Below are positions 8,353 to 14,979 of a DNA stretch of 64,000 bases, piece by piece. Made by a program: the position numbers and the translations under genes. The notes beneath the pieces are model-generated. The model searched no databases. It saw nothing but the letters and a program-made list of their open reading frames with translations, and was not told where the DNA came from. Source of the stretch: an uncultured Paracoccaceae bacterium (GTDB taxonomy: Bacteria; Pseudomonadota; Alphaproteobacteria; Rhodobacterales; Rhodobacteraceae); assembly GCA_947493145.1 (NCBI GenBank), contig CANLPZ010000002.1:581364-645363 (forward strand), written 5' to 3'. Positions within the stretch are counted from its first letter, which is position 1; each line of letters starts with the position of its first letter.

Positions 8353-8820
8353 TTAGTTAATCCCGTTGGCGCGTTGGATGGCGCGAATGTAATCGATCAC
8401 CATGGCGACGTCGCCACGCGTGAGGCCTTCGACCGGCGGCATATCTCCAAACCGCCAATGGTGGGCGCGAACGCCATTGGCAACAGCGCGTTGAAAGCTT
8501 TCGTCGCCATGATGACTGGGTTCATAGATTTTGTGAATGAGCGGTGGTCCGGCCTCTGCGTTGCCAACCCCCTGCGCGCCATGACAGGCCGCACAGATGC
8601 TTTCAAAGATGTTCTGGCCGATCGCCGCATTGCCGCTGATCCGAGGCATGGTGATCGCCACCATAGCCGTATCGGTGGCCGTATCTGCGGCCGTGACTGT
8701 TGAAGTTTGGTTGGCTGGATCGTCTTGAGTGACGTCCTGCGGTGATTCTGAGCGAAGGAAGCCAAAGACGGCGATTGCGGCAGTGGCGCTCGCGACAAGG
8801 AATAGGTATTTCGTGTTCAC
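8353..8820 (-). CDS. Membrane-anchored cytochrome c
   Basis: A 155-residue protein starting with GTG (8818-8820, AGGA upstream). The N-terminus is a single hydrophobic anchor (YLFLVASATAAIAVFGF) without an obvious cleavage site, followed by a Thr/Ala/Asp-rich linker and a cytochrome c domain with one CAACH site and a probable Met ligand in WRFGDMPPVEG. It belongs to the cupredoxin/cytochrome partner type often found near copper oxidases. It is the second single-heme cytochrome in this operon. Confidence 0.88.
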   Translation of the reverse strand: MNTKYLFLVASATAAIAVFGFLRSESPQDVTQDDPANQTSTVTAADTATDTAMVAITMPRISGNAAIGQNIFESICAACHGAQGVGNAEAGPPLIHKIYEPSHHGDESFQRAVANGVRAHHWRFGDMPPVEGLTRGDVAMVIDYIRAIQRANGIN

Positions 8821-8919
8821 GTAGATGTCCTAACATGCTGATAGAGGTGCCGATCGCCTCAGAGGGCGCGACAGGTCACGTTTTGCCCGAATGCTTTGGG
8901 CAAAACTCGATAGGCGTTA

Positions 8920-9267
8920 TCAGCTGTTAGGTGGTCGCTCGGGAGTTTGGGGCCTGTTCACCGCCGCAAACTGGCCGATCTGCCCCCATGAGACCGAGCG
9001 AAATCCGATCGGGTGATCCAGTGTCGGGAAATCGGACAAAGTTACCGCTTGGCAAAAAATCTGGTCGCAACATTCGTGTGCCACCTGATCGTCGTCAGAG
9101 ACGTCATGTGAGTGGCTCGCGATACTGGCAACATCGCTTGGCGCATGTTGGTGACAATGCTCGCCAAGGCATTCAGGGGTTCCCGCATGCGCAGCGCTCT
9201 CGATCATGTTCCCGATCAAGAGCATGCCAATCAAAGCGATTGCGATTATGCCACGAATAGTTTTCAC
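8920..9267 (-). CDS. Small His/Cys-rich membrane-anchored or exported protein
   Basis: A 115-residue protein starting with GTG (9265-9267). The N-terminal hydrophobic segment (GIIAIALIGMLLIG) is followed by clustered potential metal ligands: PECLGEHCHQHAPSD, SHSHDVSDDD and HECCDQIFCQ. No named family is certain; it resembles the DUF2946-like group of small copper-associated proteins in size and layout. It lies inside the copper operon between the glutaredoxin-MauE fusion and a cytochrome c. A periplasmic copper-binding role is inferred. Confidence 0.68.
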   Translation of the reverse strand: MKTIRGIIAIALIGMLLIGNMIESAAHAGTPECLGEHCHQHAPSDVASIASHSHDVSDDDQVAHECCDQIFCQAVTLSDFPTLDHPIGFRSVSWGQIGQFAAVNRPQTPERPPNS

Positions 9268-9315
9268 GTCAAAAGCCTAGCCCAAAGGGTTGAATGTTAC
9301 AACTGCGACAGGTGT

Positions 9316-10074
9316 TCACAGTTTTGCCAACATCCAAACGGCCATTCCAACCATCATCAGGTTTTCAGTGAGAGAGATGAACCCAAGCGGCACCTTGCTG
9401 TCACCGCCAACACAAGCGCATTTAAGCTCGCGTTTGTCGATATATACGGCCTTGAAGACGCTGAACGCGCCGATGCCCGCGACAATCAAGGCCGCCGGGG
9501 CCGACACCCATGTCAGAACGCCCGCCGTCATCAAAAGCCCCGCACCTGTTTCGACAAAGGGGTAGATATATCCGTAGCGCACCCAGCGTTGAGCAAGCAG
9601 ATCGTAATTCAAAAACATCGTCGCAAAGCGCTCGACATCCTGCAATTTTTGCAGCCCGAGAAGGACCATGGAGATCGAGATGAAGAGCTCAATCGTTCGG
9701 CCTGCGAAGGCGATTCCAAGGCTCAGCCAGGTAACGACGATGGCGAGCAGGGCAGCGATGGAAAACAATGCAATGACAGGTTGGTAGGTCGTGCCGTCTT
9801 TCGCTTTGGCAGGTTTTCCAAGATGCGTGCTGAGATCATCGAACCCGCCGATACGTTCGTCGCCAATAAAAATCTGCGGTGTCGTCTTTACTCCGTGTTG
9901 CGCTTTAAAGGCATCGACGTCTTCACGGCTCTTGAGGTGTCGGTCATCGACGACAAAGCCGTTGCGCTCCAGAAGGTCTTTTGCCTTCAGCCCGTAGGGG
10001 CACATGTGGTCAGTCATAACCATTCGGTAGAGCGTTGCATGTTTTTGTGTGGTGTCTTTGGGCATTGGCTGCAT
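9316..10074 (-). CDS. Glutaredoxin-MauE/DoxX fusion, redox membrane protein
   Basis: A 252-residue fusion. Residues about 12-85 form a glutaredoxin domain with the active site CPYG (MTDHMCPYGLKAKDLLERNG) and the cis-Pro motif KTTPQIFI. After a short linker, four membrane segments of the MauE type follow, with a CAC pair in KRELKCACVGGDSKVPLG near the last helices. The fusion could move reducing equivalents across the membrane to periplasmic thiols. It is the first gene downstream of the CueR-type promoter. The ATG at codon 4 (10065), with GAGG at a better distance, is an alternative start. Confidence 0.85.
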   Translation of the reverse strand: MQPMPKDTTQKHATLYRMVMTDHMCPYGLKAKDLLERNGFVVDDRHLKSREDVDAFKAQHGVKTTPQIFIGDERIGGFDDLSTHLGKPAKAKDGTTYQPVIALFSIAALLAIVVTWLSLGIAFAGRTIELFISISMVLLGLQKLQDVERFATMFLNYDLLAQRWVRYGYIYPFVETGAGLLMTAGVLTWVSAPAALIVAGIGAFSVFKAVYIDKRELKCACVGGDSKVPLGFISLTENLMMVGMAVWMLAKL

Positions 10075-10119
10075 CCTCGAGAATTCCGCGAAAGGCGGTC
10101 TTGTAATTGCGTCAATGCA

Positions 10120-10150
10120 AACCTAATCTTTCCAGTTACTGGAAGGTCAA
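10120..10150 (-). promoter_or_regulatory. CueR-type promoter/operator of the copper operon
   Basis: Read on the minus strand: -35 TTGACC (10145-10150) and -10 TAGGTT (10120-10125) separated by exactly 19 bases. Inside the spacer is the dyad ACCTTCC-AGTAACT-GGAAAGA, very close to the CueR box ACCTTCC-N7-GGAAGGT. The over-long spacer is the hallmark of promoters that MerR-family activators untwist when metal binds. It points into the leftward copper operon, with the CueR-like gene diverging 12 bases to the right. Confidence 0.88.
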
Positions 10151-10161
10151 GGAGAGTCGTG

Positions 10162-10545
10162 ATGAATATTTCATCTGCCGCAAAGGCCGCTGGATTGCCC
10201 GTGAAAACAGTGCGTTACTATGCCGACATTGGCTTGGTTGATGCGCCTTCACGGTCTGAAGCGGGTTACAGAACCTATGACGATGCCTCGGTGCGAAAAC
10301 TGGGCTTTGTTCGAAGGTCTCGGGAATTTGGCTTTAGCATTGAGGAGTGCCGCGAACTCTTGAGCCTCTACCAAGACAGAGATCGCACGAGCGCAGAAGT
10401 GAAGCGAATTGCTTCAAAAAAGCTTCAGGACATTGAAGAGAAACAGAGGGAGCTCCAATCTCTCCATGATGAGCTAGAGCACCTTGTAAAGTCATGTCGA
10501 GGCGATCAGAGGCCGGATTGCCCAATCATTGACTATTTGGGTTAA
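10162..10545 (+). CDS. cueR: CueR-type copper-responsive MerR regulator
   Basis: A 127-residue MerR protein from the ATG at 10162 with AAGGAGAG upstream. It has an N-terminal winged helix (AAKAAGLPVKTVRYYADIGL), a dimerisation helix, and the metal loop SCRGDQRPDCPIIDYLG. The copper residues of CueR are at the same numbers: Ser77, Cys112 and Cys120 (CX7C). This strongly predicts Cu(I)/Ag(I) sensing. It diverges from the copper operon and from the matching 19-bp-spacer promoter. The longer open frame reaching left to 9112 is antisense to other genes and is rejected. Confidence 0.93.
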   Translation: MNISSAAKAAGLPVKTVRYYADIGLVDAPSRSEAGYRTYDDASVRKLGFVRRSREFGFSIEECRELLSLYQDRDRTSAEVKRIASKKLQDIEEKQRELQSLHDELEHLVKSCRGDQRPDCPIIDYLG

Positions 10546-10631
10546 GGTCGAGATTTTTTCGTAGTCACAAACCTAATCTCAGTATTCGCATGGATTGCAG
10601 TTTATTGGCGTCATTTTGGAGCTATGCTGCT

Positions 10632-11063
10632 TCAATCTGACCTCAGAGAATGATCCTGCTCGCACAGATCGTGATTGGCCAAGGACGCCAGTACATAGCA
10701 GTCCTCTGTGACCCCTTCACCGTCGCACCCCATTGAAATTCTCAAAAGCTCCTTCTCGAGAGCCCGGAGACGTTTGATCTTAGCTCTGACATCTGAAAGT
10801 TGCGAGGTGGCGATGTCATTTGCCGCCCGACACGATCGATCCGGGTGGCCCTGAAGCTCGATCAGTTCAGATATGGCTTCAATTGTGAAACCAAGATCGC
10901 GCGCGTGTTTTATGAAGCTCAAGCGCTCTAAGCCTTTAGCGTCATATCTGCGTTGATTGCCTTCCGTCCGTTCCTGAGCGTTCAAGAGCCCTTGCTCCTC
11001 GTAATAACGGATCGTCGGAACCTTGACCTTGGTACGTTTTGAAAGCTCTCCGATAGAAAACAT
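10632..11063 (-). CDS. ZntR/CadR-type MerR regulator
   Basis: A 143-residue MerR protein from the ATG at 11061-11063. The DNA-binding part is MFSIGELSKRTKVKVPTIRY; the metal-binding residues are Cys78 (DRSCRAAND) plus Cys113 and Cys122 in a CX8C loop (MGCDGEGVTEDC), the set used by ZntR, CadR and PbrR for divalent Zn/Cd/Pb. There is one more Cys at 134 (HDLCEQDH), as in the C-terminal His/Cys tails of CadR. It converges with the CueR-like gene (86-base gap) and diverges from the transglutaminase/CDF operon. Confidence 0.92.
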   Translation of the reverse strand: MFSIGELSKRTKVKVPTIRYYEEQGLLNAQERTEGNQRRYDAKGLERLSFIKHARDLGFTIEAISELIELQGHPDRSCRAANDIATSQLSDVRAKIKRLRALEKELLRISMGCDGEGVTEDCYVLASLANHDLCEQDHSLRSD

Positions 11064-11074
11064 GAAATTACCTC

Positions 11075-11105
11075 TTGAACCTCTAGTCACTAGAGATTGT
11101 ATATG
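11075..11105 (+). promoter_or_regulatory. MerR-type promoter/operator of the transglutaminase-CDF operon
   Basis: On the plus strand -35 TTGAAC (11075-11080) and -10 TATATG (11100-11105) are separated by 19 bases. The spacer holds the dyad CTCTAGT-C-ACTAGAG (11081-11095), as expected for a ZntR/CadR-like dimer. Transcription would begin near 11112, which rules out the in-frame ATGs at 11097 and 11103 and supports the ATG at 11136 as the start of the downstream gene. Confidence 0.85.
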
Positions 11106-11135
11106 AGGTGGGACGAAGAAACTAGAGTGCATTCC

Positions 11136-11906
11136 ATGTCCCAGAAATACCTCGCAGTAACCGCCATCCTCGATTTTCGATCCGGTAGCATTCAAGCCTT
11201 GATTGCTGAAAGGGGCTGGTCTTCCCTCGAACCCAAGGCGCGAATTGGCGCGGCCTACGATTTCGTGCGCAACGAAATCCTGTTCGGCTATAACAGTGAC
11301 GATGCGCTGCCAGCCTCTCACGTGCTGGCTGACGGATACGGCCAATGCAACACCAAGGGAACGCTCCTGATGGCGCTGCTGCGCGCTTTGGATATTCCCT
11401 GCCGTTTCCACGGTTTCACCATCGACAAGGGATTGCAGCGCGGTGTTGTGCCGGAGCTGGTTTATCCGCTTGCGCCAAGTAACATCATCCATTCCTGGGT
11501 CGAGATCTTGATTGATGGCACCTGGATCAATCTTGAAGGCTTCATCCTCGATCGAGATGTTCTGAGCGCGCTTCAAAAAACTTTTCCGGGGCGAACGTCG
11601 CTATGCGCCTATGGCGCGGGAACGGACTGTCTGCAAGCACCCCCTGTAGAGTGGGTTGGCACAAGCACCTACATCCAGAAGACAGGTATCAATCACGACT
11701 TCGGTGTGTTCGACAGCCCTGATGACTTTTTTGCGAAACATCGCCAGCTTTCGGGATTGCGTGGACTCCTTTATCGCCTGATCGTCCGGCATTGGATGAA
11801 CCGGCGCGTTGCGCGGATCAGGCAAGGCCATGTGCCTGACATCCCCGGTGGCGAAAGCAGTCTTGTTCCCGCCCAAGAGCTTATCGAATTGAAGGAGGGT
11901 GTGTGA
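11136..11906 (+). CDS. Transglutaminase-like cysteine protease family protein
   Basis: A 256-residue cytoplasmic protein with the transglutaminase-like core: the nucleophile in ADGYGQCNTKGTLLMALLR (Cys71), the His in IIHSWVEI (His119) and an acidic residue in WINLEG (Glu134 in the place of the usual Asp). No signal peptide. Such proteins act as peptidases, amidases or acyl transferases. It is the first gene behind a ZntR/CadR-like promoter and its stop overlaps the CDF transporter gene start, so it is probably induced by divalent metal. The substrate is unknown. Confidence 0.83.
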   Translation: MSQKYLAVTAILDFRSGSIQALIAERGWSSLEPKARIGAAYDFVRNEILFGYNSDDALPASHVLADGYGQCNTKGTLLMALLRALDIPCRFHGFTIDKGLQRGVVPELVYPLAPSNIIHSWVEILIDGTWINLEGFILDRDVLSALQKTFPGRTSLCAYGAGTDCLQAPPVEWVGTSTYIQKTGINHDFGVFDSPDDFFAKHRQLSGLRGLLYRLIVRHWMNRRVARIRQGHVPDIPGGESSLVPAQELIELKEGV

Positions 11907-12541
11907 TGTCAGGATGTTGCGGACATGACGTCAAGTTCGAAGGCGTCTCAGACGACTACAAGCGGCGGCTTTGGATTGTCATTGCGCTGAATGCGACCAT
12001 GTTCGGTGTCGAGATGACTGCCGGTCACGTCGCAAAGTCCCAGGCGCTTCAGGCCGATGCTCTAGATTTTTTAGGGGACGCGTTGACCTACGGTATCTCT
12101 CTTGCCGTGATCGGTGCTTCGATCCGAGCACGCACCAATGCAGCGCTGGCAAAGGGGTTGAGTTTACTTCTGATGGGGCTGTGGGTGTTCGGGGCGACCG
12201 TCTACCGCGTTTTTTATGTCGGTGTCCCTGAAGCGGAAATCATGGGGCTTGTCGGGTTCTTTGCATTGCTCACCAATCTCGCAAGCGTCCTGCTGCTTGT
12301 GAGGTACAAGGATGGAGACGCCAATGTGCGCTCTGTTTGGCTCTGCTCCCGCAATGACGCCATCGGCAACGTGGCCGTCATGTTCGCGGCTTTGGGGGTT
12401 TGGGGCACGGCGACCGGCTGGCCAGACCTGATCGTCGCAACCATCATGGCTGGCCTGTTTTTGTCGTCTTCATTTCAAATTGTGCGACAGGCTTTGGCGG
12501 AGCGCCGCGAAGTCGACAGGCTCGGGCACGCAGAAACATGA
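11903..12541 (+). CDS. Cation diffusion facilitator (CDF) family transporter
   Basis: A 212-residue membrane protein with about six spans. The CDF metal site is visible as ADALDFLGDAL (Asp52, Asp55, Asp59) and SRNDAIGN in the fifth helix. The N-terminus has a possible metal-binding GCCGHD. CDF proteins export Zn, Cd, Co or Ni by proton antiport. The usual long C-terminal cytoplasmic domain is absent, which is typical of the short CDF subgroup. It overlaps the transglutaminase-like gene by four bases and the next gene by an ATGA. Confidence 0.9.
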   Translation: MMSGCCGHDVKFEGVSDDYKRRLWIVIALNATMFGVEMTAGHVAKSQALQADALDFLGDALTYGISLAVIGASIRARTNAALAKGLSLLLMGLWVFGATVYRVFYVGVPEAEIMGLVGFFALLTNLASVLLLVRYKDGDANVRSVWLCSRNDAIGNVAVMFAALGVWGTATGWPDLIVATIMAGLFLSSSFQIVRQALAERREVDRLGHAET

Positions 12542-13089
12542 TCGAGACCGCTTTGACCATCGTGGGATTGGGGATCTCGGCCGCAACGCTCGCTGCGATC
12601 CTGTGGTCCATCGCGCGGCCCACGCAGCGGCTATGGCCTCCCGCCAGATATTCGTCCTTAACCCCGATTTTGGTATGGGTGCCGACTTTTTCGCTCTTTG
12701 GCGCATTGTTGGCTCTGGGGATTTTGGCATGGGGCGACCTCGCGCTGCCGCAATGGCTCCGGTATGGCGTAGGCATACCGCTGATCGTCATTGGGAACGT
12801 CGTGGTCTGGAGTGCCGTAGCAGGCTTTGGCATTCACAAGACTGGCGGTGCGACCGGCGGTTTGCAAACGAGCGGTTTGTACCGTTTCTCGCGCAACCCT
12901 CAGTATGTTGCTGACATTGGAATGATACTTGGCTGGATGATGCTTTCAGCCGCGCCGCTGGCTTTTCTCGTGGGTGTTTCGGCCATCATTGTTCTAGTTG
13001 CTGCTCCTTTTTCCGAAGAGCCATGGCTGCGCGCGCACTACGGCAGTGACTTCGATAGATACGCCAATCGCGTGCGTCGCTTTTTGTGA
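12538..13089 (+). CDS. Isoprenylcysteine carboxyl methyltransferase-like membrane protein
   Basis: Starts at an ATG overlapping the CDF stop (ATGA at 12538-12541); the 183-residue product has four to five membrane segments and the ICMT/PEMT signature near the C-terminus: GGLQTSGLYRFSRNPQYV, then SEEPWLRAHYGSDFDRYANRVRRF. The family methylates small molecules or lipids with S-adenosylmethionine. Its presence as the third gene of a metal-induced operon is seen elsewhere with CDF transporters, but the substrate is not known. Confidence 0.86.
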   Translation: MIETALTIVGLGISAATLAAILWSIARPTQRLWPPARYSSLTPILVWVPTFSLFGALLALGILAWGDLALPQWLRYGVGIPLIVIGNVVVWSAVAGFGIHKTGGATGGLQTSGLYRFSRNPQYVADIGMILGWMMLSAAPLAFLVGVSAIIVLVAAPFSEEPWLRAHYGSDFDRYANRVRRFL

Positions 13090-13145
13090 AGAAGCCGACC
13101 TTAGCCAACCCTCAGCACATGCTAGATCTGTACTCCGTCCGTCCG

Positions 13146-13346
13146 TTAGCTGCGTTCTACGCCAAGGTCTGGTTCAGCGGGATGATCTGAGCGATGTGGT
13201 GTTTTAGGATGGCAGTCATCGTACAACGCTGCCTGCGTCTCGCCGTTATCCCACTGATATAGAACGCCGATTTCTTCACCTGTTTTGATGCACGAAATGC
13301 GGCCGATGGCTTCGGCCGTTGTGCGAACATTTTCAAGTTTGGGCAA
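13146..13346 (-). CDS. Hypothetical small protein
   Basis: A 66-residue protein with an N-terminal half of beta character (IGRISCIKTGEEIGVLYQWDNGE) and a charged C-terminal tail. It follows the XRE regulator gene by only two bases, so the two are co-transcribed. The pairing resembles a small regulator with an accessory protein or a toxin-antitoxin arrangement, but no family is recognised and the call rests on context alone. Confidence 0.5.
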   Translation of the reverse strand: MPKLENVRTTAEAIGRISCIKTGEEIGVLYQWDNGETQAALYDDCHPKTPHRSDHPAEPDLGVERS

Positions 13347-13348
13347 AC

Positions 13349-13561
13349 CTAGCCCCTTTTACTAAGTAACTCTTGTGGATCGACGTCAAATGCAACCGCA
13401 ATCTTTTCAAGAATATCCACCGATGCCGCAGAGTGAGCGAGTTCAAGCTCGCTGATGTAGCTGCGGTCAATACCTGCCGTATGCGCCAAGTCTTCTTGGC
13501 TCATTCTTTTGGAACTTCTTAGATTCCGGATGTTTAGCCCTATGCGTTCCCTCAAATTCAT
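13349..13561 (-). CDS. XRE-family helix-turn-helix regulator
   Basis: The ATG at 13559-13561 gives a 70-residue single-domain repressor: RIGLNIRNLRSSKRMSQEDL, then AHTAGIDRSYISELELA and a C-terminal helix ending DPQELLSKRG. This is the lambda Cro/C1-type HTH fold without any effector domain. Such proteins commonly control maintenance or transfer functions of mobile elements. A longer start at 13582 adds seven residues outside the domain. Confidence 0.85.
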   Translation of the reverse strand: MNLRERIGLNIRNLRSSKRMSQEDLAHTAGIDRSYISELELAHSAASVDILEKIAVAFDVDPQELLSKRG

Positions 13562-13718
13562 GGCCTGTCTTCGGCCAAACAACGAGGCTCACTCTACGGA
13601 ATATATTCCACAAAACGCGCGAGAGCTGTCCTCGGCGGTTGCCCGCATATGGTGTGAAAGCTGAAAATGATAGAATGTTGCAATACTATCCTTATGCTGA
13701 CAAAAGGAGTTGTGGGGC

Positions 13719-14360
13719 ATGTTCCATAAGTTGTTGAAAAGCTGGTGCTGTGGATTGACCGTGGCTGTCTTAGCAAGCTGGGTTCCGCAGACCGCGAAAG
13801 CCTATCAGGTTGACTGCGCCATTCTGCTTTGCCTGGCTGGTGGGTGGCCCGCGTCAGCAGAATGTGCCCATGCCCGCGCCGTATTCATCCGTCGGATCAC
13901 GCCTTGGCCGATTGAGCCGCCGTTACAAATCTGGCGTTGCCCGATGGGTATTTCTGAACGTGCGCCCCTGCAAAGCAGGGCCCCAAAAATCTGGGAGGCC
14001 AGCAACCAAATCGGCCAGACTCTTGGTCACGTCATTCTGGCGCAGGTGGTCGAAGGCGGTGCTGATATCGACATTAGCGGTTTGGAATTCGATTTTGTGC
14101 GCTCGATCCGTGTTTGGGATGTTCGGCACTACAGCCATCGCGAACGTGGTCGCGACGATGATTGTTCTGAGAGTTACAACATGCGCCTCGGGACCTACGG
14201 CACGCAGGGCGAATTCGGCTGGCAACGCACAACACCAGCGGCCGCTCCGCAATGGGTCCTGCCGTCACGGCGCTGCTCATCATCGAATTGGCGGCGCGGG
14301 GTGGGTGTTGAATGGGAAGATCACGAGGGTAACCACGGATATGAGTGGGTTGCCTACTAA
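13719..14360 (+). CDS. Hypothetical exported protein of the integrative element
   Basis: The ATG at 13719 has AAGGAG nine bases upstream. The 213-residue product has a signal peptide (about residues 1-28, ending TAKAYQ), then VDCAILLCLAGGWPASAECAHA with paired Cys residues, and a C-terminal region rich in charged and aromatic residues (GVEWEDHEGNHGYEWVAY). No family name can be given. Cysteine spacing suggests disulfides in the periplasm. Its place among element genes suggests a conjugation or entry-related envelope function, which is inference. Confidence 0.7.
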   Translation: MFHKLLKSWCCGLTVAVLASWVPQTAKAYQVDCAILLCLAGGWPASAECAHARAVFIRRITPWPIEPPLQIWRCPMGISERAPLQSRAPKIWEASNQIGQTLGHVILAQVVEGGADIDISGLEFDFVRSIRVWDVRHYSHRERGRDDDCSESYNMRLGTYGTQGEFGWQRTTPAAAPQWVLPSRRCSSSNWRRGVGVEWEDHEGNHGYEWVAY

Positions 14361-14362
14361 GG

Positions 14363-14677
14363 CTATTCGCCGATGTCCTTCATACGTTCCGCGATATCAC
14401 CCGCAATGCGCTCATACAGGGCGGCTTGTTTGTCCCTTGGCGTCCCAGGCTTTGGGTTTCTTCGACGGATGCGTTTGGCGAGCCAGAAGAGCAACCTCGC
14501 GGCGGGGTCATCCAGTTTTTCCGGTACAGGAACTGGATAGTTTTCTTCGAGGAGGGCAACGACCTCAGCATTCATGCTGCGATGGTTGGCCTCGGCCGCG
14601 AGGCGTATTCGATCGCGCAGGCCGTCGGGTAGCCGCACGATGAATTTATCCTGATTCTGAGAGCTTTGTTCCGGCAT
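14363..14677 (-). CDS. Arc-family ribbon-helix-helix DNA-binding protein
   Basis: The ATG at 14675-14677 gives 104 residues. The start of the protein (DKFIVRLPDGLRDRIRLAAE, then ANHRSMNAEVVALLEE) is a ribbon-helix-helix domain with the beta strand KFIVRLP followed by two helices. The C-terminal part is helical and basic (LAKRIRRRNPKPG). Arc/TraY-like proteins repress or nick-assist at small dyad operators. It diverges from a second Arc-like gene with two dyads in between, and it probably binds them. Confidence 0.87.
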   Translation of the reverse strand: MPEQSSQNQDKFIVRLPDGLRDRIRLAAEANHRSMNAEVVALLEENYPVPVPEKLDDPAARLLFWLAKRIRRRNPKPGTPRDKQAALYERIAGDIAERMKDIGE

Positions 14678-14679
14678 GG

Positions 14680-14692
14680 TGGCACTGTGCCA
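14680..14692. promoter_or_regulatory. Dyad, putative Arc-type operator 1
   Basis: A perfect palindrome TGGCAC-T-GTGCCA lies three bases before the start codon of the leftward Arc-like gene, so a bound protein would block its translation start or promoter. It shares the GTGCCA half-site with the second dyad at 14712-14730. Confidence 0.5.
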
Positions 14693-14711
14693 TAAAAAGC
14701 GATTGACGCAA

Positions 14712-14730
14712 TAGTGGCTAAGTGCCACTA
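14712..14730. promoter_or_regulatory. Dyad, putative Arc-type operator 2
   Basis: A perfect inverted repeat TAGTGGC-TAAGT-GCCACTA in the middle of the divergent region between the two Arc-like genes. A TTGACG hexamer (14703-14708) just to the left could be the -35 element of the rightward gene, so the dyad would lie between -35 and -10. Confidence 0.5.
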
Positions 14731-14761
14731 ACGGGATGTGGTTTCAACCTGGAGGCGTTTC

Positions 14762-14956
14762 ATGAACAGTCGTAAACCAATGCAACTTCGGCTTCCGCAA
14801 GAGCTCAAAGAGTGGATCAAGGCGGAGTCCGATCGCAATGGAAATTCCCAAAATTCGGAAGTGATCCGCGCCATTCGCGCGGCGAAAGACAGGCGGTCCA
14901 AGTTCGGATCAGTTGGAAATATCACTATAGATCAGAGTGATAGCGCGCGTTGTTAA
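14762..14956 (+). CDS. Arc-family ribbon-helix-helix protein
   Basis: A 64-residue protein from the ATG at 14762 with GGAGG seven bases upstream. It is a bare ribbon-helix-helix domain: MQLRLPQELKEWIKAESDRN then NSQNSEVIRAIRAAK. It is closest to the Arc/MetJ group. It diverges from another Arc-like gene and precedes the small gene and integrase, so it may control excision. A longer start at 14738 precedes the ribosome site and is rejected. Confidence 0.85.
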   Translation: MNSRKPMQLRLPQELKEWIKAESDRNGNSQNSEVIRAIRAAKDRRSKFGSVGNITIDQSDSARC

Positions 14957-14979
14957 CAAGTAAGAGAGGTGCCGATACG

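Noticed and set aside
9112..10161. N-terminal 350 codons of the open frame that ends in the CueR-like gene
   Set aside because: They are antisense to the glutaredoxin-MauE gene and cross the promoter; the ribosome site and homology start at 10162.
11097..11135. Earlier in-frame ATG codons for the transglutaminase-like gene
   Set aside because: They overlap the -10 element of the MerR-type promoter, so they would lie upstream of the transcript start.
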